NCBI RefSeq assembly: GCF_012932375.1
Contig: NZ_JAAIIG010000002.1
Location: forward strand, 124,001-188,000
DNA from: Bifidobacterium olomucense
GTDB lineage: Bacteria; Actinomycetota; Actinomycetes; Actinomycetales; Bifidobacteriaceae
Direction: 5' to 3'
DNA: 64,000 nt
Shown here: positions 8,753 to 16,327 of the stretch, piece by piece
How positions within the stretch are numbered: position 1 is the first letter of the stretch
How the letters are laid out: every line of letters starts with the position of its first letter
Notes under the pieces: model-generated
Database searches by the model: none
Told to the model about the DNA's origin: nothing
The model's input: only the letters and a program-made list of their open reading frames with translations
Position numbers and translations under genes: made by a program

Positions 8753-8814
8753 TTGCTTCTTCATGGTCCTTCCTTGACTCGTCCGCTTCTTGCCCATGCT
8801 GTTCCGGCGTTGGA

Positions 8815-8997
8815 CCGGTTAGATGATGTGCGAGTCGCGGTTCGGCTTCCCGCCTGTTAGATGATCGCCGACTGGCGCTTATGCCGGTTAGATGATTGGC
8901 AACTGGCGTTGAGCCGGTTAGATGATTCCCGACCGGTTGGATTCCGGTTAGATGATTCGCAGCGGATGATGGGTCGGCGGGATTCGCCGGTTAGATT
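8815..8997 (+). repeat. Iteron-like array of six CCGGTTAGATGAT copies
   Basis: Copies start at about 8815, 8853, 8884, 8914, 8944 and 8988; the middle ones are spaced 30-31 bases, close to three helical turns. The core is CCGGTTAGATGAT with one CCTGTTAG variant; a partial match CCGGTTGGATT lies at 8933. Elsewhere in the region the element occurs once per gene. The array could be an origin with iterons, a multi-site operator or stacked promoters for the gene at 9113. Confidence 0.75.
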
Positions 8998-9112
8998 GTT
9001 CGCGAGGCCGGGTGGTGATGGTCGCCACCCGAGCGGGACTGGTTGGTCCCGCGGTGACGCCTGGCGGTTCGTTCCCAGACCACGGGACGGGCGCGTCGGG
9101 GGATTGGAACTG

Positions 9113-9532
9113 ATGATGAACGGCATGATGGTGAGCGATGCGATGGGCTCGGCTTCGATGAGCGTGCGCGGCAACGCGTTCGGCAGCCGTCTCCGCGAGG
9201 CGCGTGAACGGCTCGGTCACGGTGCGCGTAGCGTCATGGACGCGCTGCGCGGCGAGGATGGCGCGATGGACTTCAACGCACTCATCACCCCGAACAGGCA
9301 GCACCTCGGCATGAGCGACCTGCTGCTGAGCAACATGCCCCGCCAGGCCGCACCGGTGAGCGCGCGTAGGGGCGCATCCATCAGCGACCTGCTCGACATG
9401 AACGAGGTACTCCCCGCGGTCCACGCGGATGGCAGCATCGACTCGTTCCTCGACATGGGCGACGGGTCCGACGCCCATGGCATGACCGTGGATGACCTGT
9501 TCAGCGACGAGGACATGTTCGCCCTCGCGTGA
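9113..9532 (+). CDS. Unknown acidic protein behind the repeat array
   Basis: The 139-residue product is Met- and Asp-rich. It contains an Arg-rich helix (FGSRLREARERLGHG, about 24-38), then three similar short segments, MSDLLLSNMP, ISDLLDMNEVLP and IDSFLDMGDGS, ending VDDLFSDEDMFAL. These segments look like short linear motifs with the pattern (D/S)xLLxM. I recognise no family. The ATG at 9113 follows GGGGGATTGGA and has a second ATG beside it. It is the only gene preceded by six copies of the TTAGAT element, so a role in binding or controlling that element is possible, but this is inference. Confidence 0.6.
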   Translation: MMNGMMVSDAMGSASMSVRGNAFGSRLREARERLGHGARSVMDALRGEDGAMDFNALITPNRQHLGMSDLLLSNMPRQAAPVSARRGASISDLLDMNEVLPAVHADGSIDSFLDMGDGSDAHGMTVDDLFSDEDMFALA

Positions 9533-9695
9533 CGCACGCGAACACATTGGGACTTGCCCGCCGCACCAGCGGCGAGCGCACGTACAGGACACTCAATCAC
9601 AGGAAGGACAAGCATGGTTCAATAGCGTCGCCCCGGCCATAAGCGACGCCCCACGGGGCGGGCCGGTTGCGGCGCAGGCTCTTACCGGGTTCCTT

Positions 9696-9739
9696 GGAGG
9701 GGCCGGTGCAGGTGGGCGACCACAGGCACCGGCCCCTCC
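9696..9739 (+). terminator. Stem-loop terminator with 14-bp arms
   Basis: GGAGGGGCCGGTGC and GCACCGGCCCCTCC are perfect complements around a 16-base loop, 164 bases after the 9113-9532 gene. It differs from the common hairpin family. Confidence 0.65.
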
Positions 9740-9849
9740 CCTATTCCCCAGCGCCAACACAACAAGAACCACACATCACATCATCAACGCCACGCCCACG
9801 CACGCGACAATGAAGGAGGCGAAGAGGATGGGGGCAGCACGGGGATTGG

Positions 9850-9893
9850 CGCGGGTGGTCCGGGATTAACGCGAACAACCCGGACCACCCGCG
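9850..9893. terminator. GGTCCGGG hairpin, copy 7
   Basis: Full arms with loop ATTAACGCGAACAA in plus-gene orientation, followed by CTTCTCTTC. Confidence 0.7.
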
Positions 9894-10108
9894 TTGCTTC
9901 TCTTCATGTTGCTTCTCCCCCGCGTTGCTTCTCTTCGTCCTCATCACGCGCGTTGGTTCTGATTCTCTTCGTTCCTCATCACGCATGTTCGTTCTTGTGC
10001 TGTCGCCTTGTTCGTTCGTTGTGCTCCTGCTTCGTGTTGTGCGTGTGCTTCGTGTGATTGGGCTGGTCGCCATATTGGGGTGTTGCGTGCTCGTCGTGCG
10101 GGTTCACG

Positions 10109-10119
10109 CCGGTTAGATA
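10109..10119 (+). promoter_or_regulatory. TTAGAT element
   Basis: CCGGTTAGATA, 58 bases before the ATG at 10178. Confidence 0.5.
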
Positions 10120-10177
10120 CGTGGTGATTCATTGGGGCGCGGCGGTTGTCGTCGCGCGGATTGATTGGGGGTTCCTC

Positions 10178-10531
10178 ATGAGTGTTGGTTCAGGCTCTTC
10201 GGAGTCGTTGGTTGATTCGTACCTGAGGGAGGTCGGTTGGGTTCGTTGCCCGAGCGACCCGGGTGCGGCGGGGCGTGTCGATGCGTTGATGCGCGTGCTG
10301 GCGTCCTCGGGTCATGGCGAGCTTGCGATGCGCGTGTTCGACCTCGTCGCGTTGCGGCCCGTGGTTGCCGGCTGGTTCTTGGAGTCCATGGGCCTGCTCG
10401 CGACTGATGGGTATGACGACGCGGACGTGGAGCGGCGCGCCGCGCTTGAGGGCGTCGTCCGTTCGTCCCTTGACCGTTGCCTGCGTGAAGCCGGCCTGAT
10501 TGTCGGTGAGGATGGTGGTTCCGATGAGTGA
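10178..10531 (+). CDS. Unknown small protein, first gene of a three-gene operon
   Basis: The 117-residue product is predicted to be helical (for example RVDALMRVLASSGHGELAMRVFDLVAL) with no membrane segment. I recognise no family. The ATG at 10178 follows GGGGG, and a TTAGAT element lies 58 bases upstream. Its stop codon overlaps the start of the next gene (10524), so the two are probably translated together. Only here does the region keep several genes in one unit, which suggests that the three products work together. Confidence 0.7.
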   Translation: MSVGSGSSESLVDSYLREVGWVRCPSDPGAAGRVDALMRVLASSGHGELAMRVFDLVALRPVVAGWFLESMGLLATDGYDDADVERRAALEGVVRSSLDRCLREAGLIVGEDGGSDE

Positions 10532-11048
10532 TTCGATGAACGATGAGTACGACCGTATCGATGAGGCGATCAGCGCCGCCATCGACGTCGATGAGCTGAT
10601 GGGCATCGAGGAGGAGACGCTCAAGTCGATGCATCGCGTGCTCGTGGACCTCGACCCTGGGACGCCGACGGCAGGCGTGCTGTTCGGGCTTATGGATGAG
10701 GCCCATGAGGCGGACGCCTCCCTGCCTGTGGTAGCCGAGCAGTGGGGCGACTACATCGCCGTGGATTCCGATTGGGTCGGGTGGTTCGTGCATAGCTACC
10801 GGCTGCTTGGCCTGCGCCACTACGACGAGTGCGTGTACTGGAAGTACGCGGCGCGGAGCCTCGGCGCGGCGTACCGGTGGCCACGCGATCTTGACCGGCT
10901 CGTGGAGGACATCGCTACGAGCTACCACGACTGGTACCTCACGCTGAAGCTGGAGGCCGAAGGCGTAAGTGCCGATGACGAGGATACCGATGACGGGGAT
11001 GACGCGGATGATGCATCCGCGCCCGACGTCACGGGGAAGGAGAAGTGA
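10524..11048 (+). CDS. Unknown acidic protein, second gene of the operon
   Basis: The 174-residue product starts with an acidic helical segment (YDRIDEAISAAIDVDELMGI), has a Trp/Tyr-rich middle (DWVGWFVHSYRLLGLRHYDE) and ends in a tail of Asp/Glu (about 145-165). The ATG at 10524 overlaps the end of the previous gene by eight bases, a sign of translational coupling. The gene after it begins one base beyond its stop. I recognise no family; a soluble partner of its two neighbours is the most that can be inferred. Confidence 0.7.
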   Translation: MSDSMNDEYDRIDEAISAAIDVDELMGIEEETLKSMHRVLVDLDPGTPTAGVLFGLMDEAHEADASLPVVAEQWGDYIAVDSDWVGWFVHSYRLLGLRHYDECVYWKYAARSLGAAYRWPRDLDRLVEDIATSYHDWYLTLKLEAEGVSADDEDTDDGDDADDASAPDVTGKEK

Positions 11049-11049
11049 C

Positions 11050-12549
11050 ATGTTGAAGGACAACGAGAACACGACGGCCCCGGAGGATTGGGAGTCCGCG
11101 TTCCCGACACTGGACGACGCGGCGCTGGACGCGACGACTGATGACGTCGACGAGACGGAGCTCGCCGCGCTTGACCGTGCCGCGCGCACCGGCGCGTTCG
11201 ACGCGTTCGACGTGGATGACGCGCCGCAGCCGCACGACGTGACGGTGCGCACGCCCGAGGAACTCGCCGCCGCATCCAACGAGGCGAAGGCGCAACGCGA
11301 CGCGGAGAACGCCGCACGTGAAGCGTACGAGCAGCCCGCCGACCCGTTCGAGGCACTCGCCGCGGAGGTGGACGATGGCATGTTCCTCACCAGGAAGCCG
11401 GGCGACACAGCAACTGGGAACACCGGCACGAAGCGAAGCGCCCGACGGTCGAAGCGCGAACGGAAGCCGAAGCAGTCACTGCTGGAACGCGCGCGCATGG
11501 GCAGGGACCGGGACCGCGGCGACATGCTGCAGGACCGCTCCTTCTACGTGCGCGACTTCGGGGAGACGCAGGCCGGCGTCGCCGTGACGGCGGCGACCAC
11601 CACCGGCGAACTCCTGTACGGGTACATGCTGCAGATCATCAGCACCGTCATCGCCTACCCCGCGTACCGGGCGGGCTGGTGGCTGAAGCACTGGGGACGC
11701 GAACCAATACTGAAGAGCGAGTACAGCCAGTTCGTCCTCGGAGGCAAGTCCGTCCTCCGCCTCTACGGCAAGTGGCTCACGATGCTCGGCGACATGCTCA
11801 GCCGAACCGTGGACCGCGTGAAGGCGCAGCGACGCGCGACCCTCGAAGCGCACAACCTCGCCGGGCTCGACGCACGCGGCGTCGTACGCACCATCAGCCA
11901 GGCCATACCCGTCCAACCAACGAACACACCAACGGCGAAGGACGGGAAGCAACCAGCCAAGCCCGGCGAAGCGGGACTCACCGACGACGACAAGCAGATG
12001 CTCGACATCGCAGCCGACCTCGACCCCGCGACAAGTAACGACATCGAACTCGTCAAGCCCGGTACACCATTCACCATGAACGACGACGAGACGGAGACCG
12101 ACCCCACCCCAGCCGCCGACACCACCGAAGCCGACGCCGGGGAAGACGCAATCCACACGGACGACACACACGAACCACAGGAAGCCGAACCGGACACCAC
12201 GACGGCGACGCACGAACCACACACCACGGAAGCGGCAGACTCACAGCACCACGACGACACGCAACAGACGCGCGCCACGAAGGACGACCACGGGACACCA
12301 ACCAACACACAAGACACCGCCGCCGCAAGCACCACCAGCAGGGAACCCAACCCCTTCGAACTACCGACGCTTGAACCGACACTGGAACCGAGCGCAAGCG
12401 GGGAAGCCGATACGGAACCCACACCAGCCCCACTGACGGCCACACGCACACGACCAGTCACACGACACCGGCTCGGCGCACTCATCGAAGCGCAACGCAC
12501 CAACGACAACGCGACGCCACAAGCCGCAACGACAAGCAACGCCGCCTGA
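11050..12549 (+). CDS. Unknown protein with central hydrophobic segment, third gene of the operon
   Basis: The 499-residue product has an acidic N-terminal region (about 1-115), a basic stretch (KRSARRSKRERKPKQS, about 123-140), a short hydrophobic segment (about 175-215, GYMLQIISTVIAYPAYRAGWW) that could associate with or cross the membrane, and a basic region to about 270. The last 200 residues are low-complexity Thr, Asp, Glu and Pro. The ATG at 11050 lies after GGGAAGGAGAAG. The architecture resembles accessory proteins of conjugative elements in being a membrane-near protein with disordered arms, but no domain is recognised. A hairpin follows 44 bases after the stop. Confidence 0.7.
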   Translation: MLKDNENTTAPEDWESAFPTLDDAALDATTDDVDETELAALDRAARTGAFDAFDVDDAPQPHDVTVRTPEELAAASNEAKAQRDAENAAREAYEQPADPFEALAAEVDDGMFLTRKPGDTATGNTGTKRSARRSKRERKPKQSLLERARMGRDRDRGDMLQDRSFYVRDFGETQAGVAVTAATTTGELLYGYMLQIISTVIAYPAYRAGWWLKHWGREPILKSEYSQFVLGGKSVLRLYGKWLTMLGDMLSRTVDRVKAQRRATLEAHNLAGLDARGVVRTISQAIPVQPTNTPTAKDGKQPAKPGEAGLTDDDKQMLDIAADLDPATSNDIELVKPGTPFTMNDDETETDPTPAADTTEADAGEDAIHTDDTHEPQEAEPDTTTATHEPHTTEAADSQHHDDTQQTRATKDDHGTPTNTQDTAAASTTSREPNPFELPTLEPTLEPSASGEADTEPTPAPLTATRTRPVTRHRLGALIEAQRTNDNATPQAATTSNAA

Positions 12550-12592
12550 CGAAGAACGAAGAAGGAGAAGCACAAGGGAACCAACGCGGGTG

Positions 12593-12632
12593 GTCCGGGA
12601 TAAACACAAGAACATCCCGGACCACCCGCGTT
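12593..12632. terminator. GGTCCGGG hairpin, copy 8
   Basis: Full arms with loop ATAAACACAAGAACAT in plus-gene orientation; 44 bases after the operon. Confidence 0.75.
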
Positions 12633-12780
12633 GCTTCTTATGTGCTTCCGTTGCTGCTTCGGTGCTGGTCCTGCTCGTGCTCGCGTGACCCCTTCTTCGC
12701 CGGTGTTGGGTTCACGCCCCTGATGGATTCCCGGAATTATTGCGGGTTCGTTCGCGGATCATGCGTCGCGCGCGTTCCGG

Positions 12781-12791
12781 CCGGTTAGATG
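12781..12791 (+). promoter_or_regulatory. TTAGAT element
   Basis: CCGGTTAGATG, 77 bases before the ATG at 12868. Confidence 0.5.
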
Positions 12792-12867
12792 TATTGCGAA
12801 TGGGGAATCCGGAGGTCGGGTTCCCCGCGCGGCCGACCACCGCGGTGTTGGGAAGGATTGGAACATC

Positions 12868-14082
12868 ATGTGGAACATGGACGTCGACTGGGATGCCGAT
12901 AACGCGTACTACCAGCAGGACGATTACGAGCAGGAGCATGGCGGCGTCACCGGTCTCGGTGACGATTACGAAGGGTTCAGCTGCGGCTACCTCGATGAGA
13001 TGGAGCGGCTGGACGATGACGACGCGGACCGTTGGCTCGAAGCGCACGACCCCGAGGTCGACGCGCGGTTCGACGCCAACGCCGACGAGGACGAGGACGA
13101 GGAGACCTTCGACGGGTACCGCTCCATCGACGTCGATGACGATGACGACGAGGCCGGGTACGTCGACCTGACGGATGACGGGGACGTCGCCGAGCCGAAG
13201 CCCGCGCCCGTGGCCGCGCACACGCCGAGCCGTTCGACGCGCGGTACGCGCGCGCCGTGGATGCTCATCGCCGAGTGGACGATGGACGAGGCCGGCATCA
13301 CGGACGAGGGCGCCGAGCGTTGGCGGGATGATGATTCCGTGGCGTGCAGGACGCCGTTCATCCCCGTCGGCAAGCCGCCCGTCTCCCCCGTGACCCCGGA
13401 GGAGGCCGCGGTGTGGACGAAGTACATGCCTCCGGAGAACCCCGAGAACCACGTGGGTCTCGACGACCCGCTCGTGAAGCTGCAGGGCATCGTGGAGGGG
13501 CGCTGCGTGTACGAGCTCGTCGGCTCATCAATGGCGGACCCAGCGTACATGATGAACCACGTCGCGAGGAGCGGGGGCGTGGACCCATGGCTCGGAATAC
13601 CGAGCGGCGGCGCACGACAGGACCCGGAGTACGTCGCGTTCCTGCGCCGCGAATGCCCGACCGCCGCGCGCAGCGTCATAATCCGCGCACTCGACCCGAA
13701 CCCGGAACACATGGCGGAGGTGATGCGCGTCATCATCAGGCACGCCCCGGACCCGACCCACGTGGACGAACGGTTCGGAGCATCACTCAACGACTACCTC
13801 ACCATCATGGAACTCGCGATAGGCGCGCGCCCGCTCGACATCACAAGCAACGCGGACCTCGACGCCATCGAACACGCGCAGGTCCTCACACCCAGCCAGG
13901 TGCAGGCGCTACGCGACCTCGGCCGCGACGCCATCGAACCGGACGGGAACGTGGCCACGCTCCCCCAGTACAGGAAGCTCGACGCACCGCCGCACATGCG
14001 CGACCTCCCCGAACACACCAACCTGTACGCCGGCACGGACGACCGGTCGGGAACGAACCTCCTCACGCTCCTCGCCTCCTGA
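12868..14082 (+). CDS. Unknown protein with a very acidic N-terminal 110 residues
   Basis: The 404-residue product begins with a segment dominated by Asp and Glu (DDDDADRW, DEDEDEE, DDDDDEAG within residues 50-100). This is followed by a short basic linker (about 115-125) and a folded-looking domain from about 130 to the end with several Pro-rich turns (PVGKPPVSPVTPEE) and helical segments. Such charge could mimic DNA, as in some anti-restriction proteins, or could bind basic partners; neither is shown. I recognise no family. The ATG at 12868 follows GGAAGGATTGGA, with the TTAGAT element 77 bases upstream. The hairpin at 14157-14204 is shared with the convergent gene that follows. Confidence 0.7.
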   Translation: MWNMDVDWDADNAYYQQDDYEQEHGGVTGLGDDYEGFSCGYLDEMERLDDDDADRWLEAHDPEVDARFDANADEDEDEETFDGYRSIDVDDDDDEAGYVDLTDDGDVAEPKPAPVAAHTPSRSTRGTRAPWMLIAEWTMDEAGITDEGAERWRDDDSVACRTPFIPVGKPPVSPVTPEEAAVWTKYMPPENPENHVGLDDPLVKLQGIVEGRCVYELVGSSMADPAYMMNHVARSGGVDPWLGIPSGGARQDPEYVAFLRRECPTAARSVIIRALDPNPEHMAEVMRVIIRHAPDPTHVDERFGASLNDYLTIMELAIGARPLDITSNADLDAIEHAQVLTPSQVQALRDLGRDAIEPDGNVATLPQYRKLDAPPHMRDLPEHTNLYAGTDDRSGTNLLTLLAS

Positions 14083-14156
14083 CGCACAGCGCCACAAGGA
14101 GAACAGCACCGTCGCCGGACGAACCGGCACGAAGGGAGGAACACAGGAGAAGAACG

Positions 14157-14204
14157 AACGCGGGTGGTCCGGGATTATCATGAATGTCCCGGACCACCCG
14201 CGTT
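14157..14204. terminator. GGTCCGGG hairpin, copy 9, between convergent genes
   Basis: Full arms AACGCGGGTGGTCC... with loop ATTATCATGAATGT. It lies between the ends of a plus gene (14082) and a minus gene (14314) and can serve both. Confidence 0.75.
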
Positions 14205-14313
14205 CCTCGTTCTTCCTTCCTCGTTCGTTCTTCGTCGTTGTTCGTTCTCGTCTTCGCTTCGCCGGGCCGCGTGCCAGCGTCCCCCTTGCTTGATTCCCGT
14301 GTTGCGGTGATGG

Positions 14314-15531
14314 TCACTCGTTGGTGATCGCCTGGGGGTGGTGGATGCCGCAGTGCGTGGCGAGCCTGCGGATCCATTCGGGGTCGTGTTCGTCGAGCAC
14401 GTCCTCAAGGGCGAGTTCGATGGGCAGGCCGTGGAGCTCGTCGTCAGGGTCGTCGTGGCGCATGACGGCGATGCTCTTCCAGAGGATGCCGTTCGTGTCG
14501 GCGTCGCAGAGCTCGTCGTCGGCGTTCCGTGCGGCGCGTGATGATTCCGGTTCCGGGTATCGTCTCGCCCATGCGGCGTACGCGGCGTTGTTCTCAATGA
14601 GCGAGTACTTGATGCGTGACCATGGCCGGGCGTTCGTCGCGACTTGCTCATCGATGTTGTCGCTCTGCTTCTCGTGGCGTTGCGTGCTGGGCGATTGGCC
14701 GAGCAGGAGCAGTGACGCTGTCGGCGCCATGCTGGCGGGCCCGATGGTGACCTCGCACCAGTTGCGCCTGCAGGCGTTCGTGCGGTACCAGCGTGGCCGC
14801 GCCTGCACCGGCAGCCGCTCGTACTGTATCGACATGAGCGTCAGCGCGAGCCCGTCCGCCTGCGCCTCGTACCGTTCCTCTATCTCGGCGCGCGCGTTCC
14901 TGCGGTCCGCTCCGCTTGGCCTCGTACTGAGTACGCCGATACGGTCGCGCATCGCGGTGACGACGCCGGGCGCGCACTCCGGCCATGCCCAATCACCGAG
15001 GTCGGGAAGGACGGCGGCCCGGTTCACGAGCTCGATGATGGGCGTGGCGTCCGCGGGGGCCAGCACCGAGCCCGGCTGACGATAGTAGCGAGTCTCGAAC
15101 CCGCCGCCCTCCATGAACGCTAGCCGTTCCTGCGACTCGCCGGGCAGCGAGGAGTAGCCGCGCGCCGCGAGCTGCAGCTCATCCATCACGATGTTGCGCC
15201 AGTCATCCCGCACCCTGTCATGGTCGCCCGAACTGCAGGACACGTCGAGCGCGGCTTCGAACATCACGCCGTACGCGAGGAACGCCTCCTCGACGTCGAC
15301 CAGCTCCGGACCATCCCCGGTGCAGTCCTCGAACGCGTTGGCCGCGGCGAGCACCGCGTCGGGGTCCATGGGCATGGACGCGCCCGGCCATCCCTCCCCA
15401 ACCGACTCGCGCGCCCACGCGACGAGCATCGAACCCTCCTCGACCACGTGGTCCCAGTCACGACGGATGAGCGCGCGGCCATCGCCGGCGCCGGTATCCC
15501 ATCGACGCATCACTACCTCCAACACGTTCAT
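14314..15531 (-). CDS. Unknown protein, 405 residues
   Basis: The product is mostly hydrophilic and helical, without signal or membrane segments. It contains a Trp/Cys cluster in its middle (RPRWYRTNACRRNWCEVTIG) and an acidic C-terminal third (DDPDDELHGLPIELALEDVLDEH). I recognise no family. The ATG at 15531 lies behind GGGGAGGATTGG, and a TTAGAT element (15581-15590) lies 50 bases upstream. The gene is convergent to the previous one and shares its terminator hairpin. Confidence 0.7.
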   Translation of the reverse strand: MNVLEVVMRRWDTGAGDGRALIRRDWDHVVEEGSMLVAWARESVGEGWPGASMPMDPDAVLAAANAFEDCTGDGPELVDVEEAFLAYGVMFEAALDVSCSSGDHDRVRDDWRNIVMDELQLAARGYSSLPGESQERLAFMEGGGFETRYYRQPGSVLAPADATPIIELVNRAAVLPDLGDWAWPECAPGVVTAMRDRIGVLSTRPSGADRRNARAEIEERYEAQADGLALTLMSIQYERLPVQARPRWYRTNACRRNWCEVTIGPASMAPTASLLLLGQSPSTQRHEKQSDNIDEQVATNARPWSRIKYSLIENNAAYAAWARRYPEPESSRAARNADDELCDADTNGILWKSIAVMRHDDPDDELHGLPIELALEDVLDEHDPEWIRRLATHCGIHHPQAITNE

Positions 15532-15580
15532 CAGCCAATCCTCCCCATGGTCCCGAACCGCATATCCGAACGACACACGG

Positions 15581-15590
15581 CATCTAACCG
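15581..15590 (-). promoter_or_regulatory. TTAGAT element
   Basis: Minus strand CGGTTAGATG, 50 bases before the start at 15531. Confidence 0.5.
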
Positions 15591-15655
15591 AGACCAAGCA
15601 CGAGCGGCACGACCAACACGGCGCAGCAGTCACCGCGCCGCACCGCGATCATGAA

Positions 15656-15973
15656 TGAGGGGCGACGCCGTGTGATGCCGACGCCGCCCCTCCGTGCAAC
15701 TTCCGCCGAGCGTTGGATGGTCCCCCATGATGACCGCATGGAGGTAGCGGCGCAGGAAGGAGTCACCTCACGCCGCCCGCTCGACACCTGGAGAATATCC
15801 CTCCCGACACGGCAACGACGACCCGACGCACACCCCAACGCATCAACGCACCGATACGCCCCATATTGATGGCCGAACCGAGGAGCGCGCGGCGAGCTGT
15901 AATCCAATTCGCCACCGACGCCCACCACCTGCTACGCGCCCATGCGCAAGAATGACGAGGAAGGTCTAATTCT
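15656..15973 (-). ncRNA. Possible non-coding RNA or very small gene
   Basis: A promoter-like ATTAGACC element (minus strand, about 15965-15972) and a stem-loop near 15656-15693 (AGGGGCG arms, two mismatches) bracket about 300 bases with no good coding frame. The best frame encodes only 33 residues (from 15864) with no ribosome binding site. This is suggested only by the bracketing signals. Confidence 0.25.
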
Positions 15974-16163
15974 CTAGTTCTCCATAGGTCACACACCACA
16001 AGCCGAACCAGCCGCTGGAATCGGCTCTCAGCACAACCCGCGGCAACACGCCACACACGCACGAACAGGCAACACAACAAGACCGCATAACCGAACGAGG
16101 AGGACAACGAATAGGACGACAGAAGAACAACGGAACACAGGAACAAGAAGAAGAACAACAACG

Positions 16164-16210
16164 AACGCGGGTGGTCCGGAATGTTCTGATTATCCCGGAC
16201 CACCCGCGTT
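16164..16210. terminator. GGTCCGGG hairpin, copy 10
   Basis: Arms with one mismatch next to the loop (CCGGA/CCCGG); loop ATGTTCTGATTAT in minus-gene orientation; 118 bases beyond the stop at 16328. Confidence 0.75.
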
Positions 16211-16327
16211 CGTCCCCTATGTTCGTTCCTACGTTCGCCCCACGCGTTGCTTCCCTGTGCTTCTCCTTCTTGTGGTGTTCCTTGCTTCGTTGCCGCGCCG
16301 CGCCGCCGCGCGTGTGCTTCGCTGTGG

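Larger units (their letters stand above)
8591..9112. other. Gene-free stretch: hairpin and six-copy TTAGAT array
   Basis: It holds the hairpin after the previous gene (8706-8752) and the repeat array at 8815-8997, followed by about 115 bases of leader. The frame that stays open through the array is not credible as coding because it encodes the repeats themselves and lacks a ribosome binding site. Confidence 0.65.
9533..10177. other. Gene-free stretch with hairpins
   Basis: It holds a short hairpin (about 9627-9651, GCGTCGC/GCGACGC), a strong terminator (9696-9739), the common hairpin (9850-9893), about 200 bases of T/G-rich sequence and a TTAGAT element (10109-10119). A three-codon frame (ATG at about 9614) has a good ribosome binding site but is too short to judge. 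Confidence 0.6.
12550..12867. other. Gene-free stretch: hairpin and promoter element
   Basis: It holds the hairpin at 12593-12632, C/T-rich sequence and the TTAGAT element at 12781-12791. No ORF. Confidence 0.6.
15532..16327. other. Gene-poor 800-bp stretch with a possible short transcript
   Basis: It holds the promoter element of the previous gene (15581-15590), a terminator-like stem (about 15656-15693), a GGAAGGTCTAAT motif (15962-15973) that on the minus strand resembles the element before the 21768-22259 gene, and a hairpin (16164-16210). Frames between 15,700 and 15,960 are open but lack convincing starts. Confidence 0.5.

Noticed and set aside
8815-8997. The six-copy array as a short CRISPR
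   Set aside because: The conserved part is only about 13 bases and the same element occurs singly before many genes.
10176-11525. Minus-strand frame of 449 codons opposite the three-gene operon
   Set aside because: The plus-strand genes have good ribosome binding sites and coupled starts; the minus frame is a shadow.
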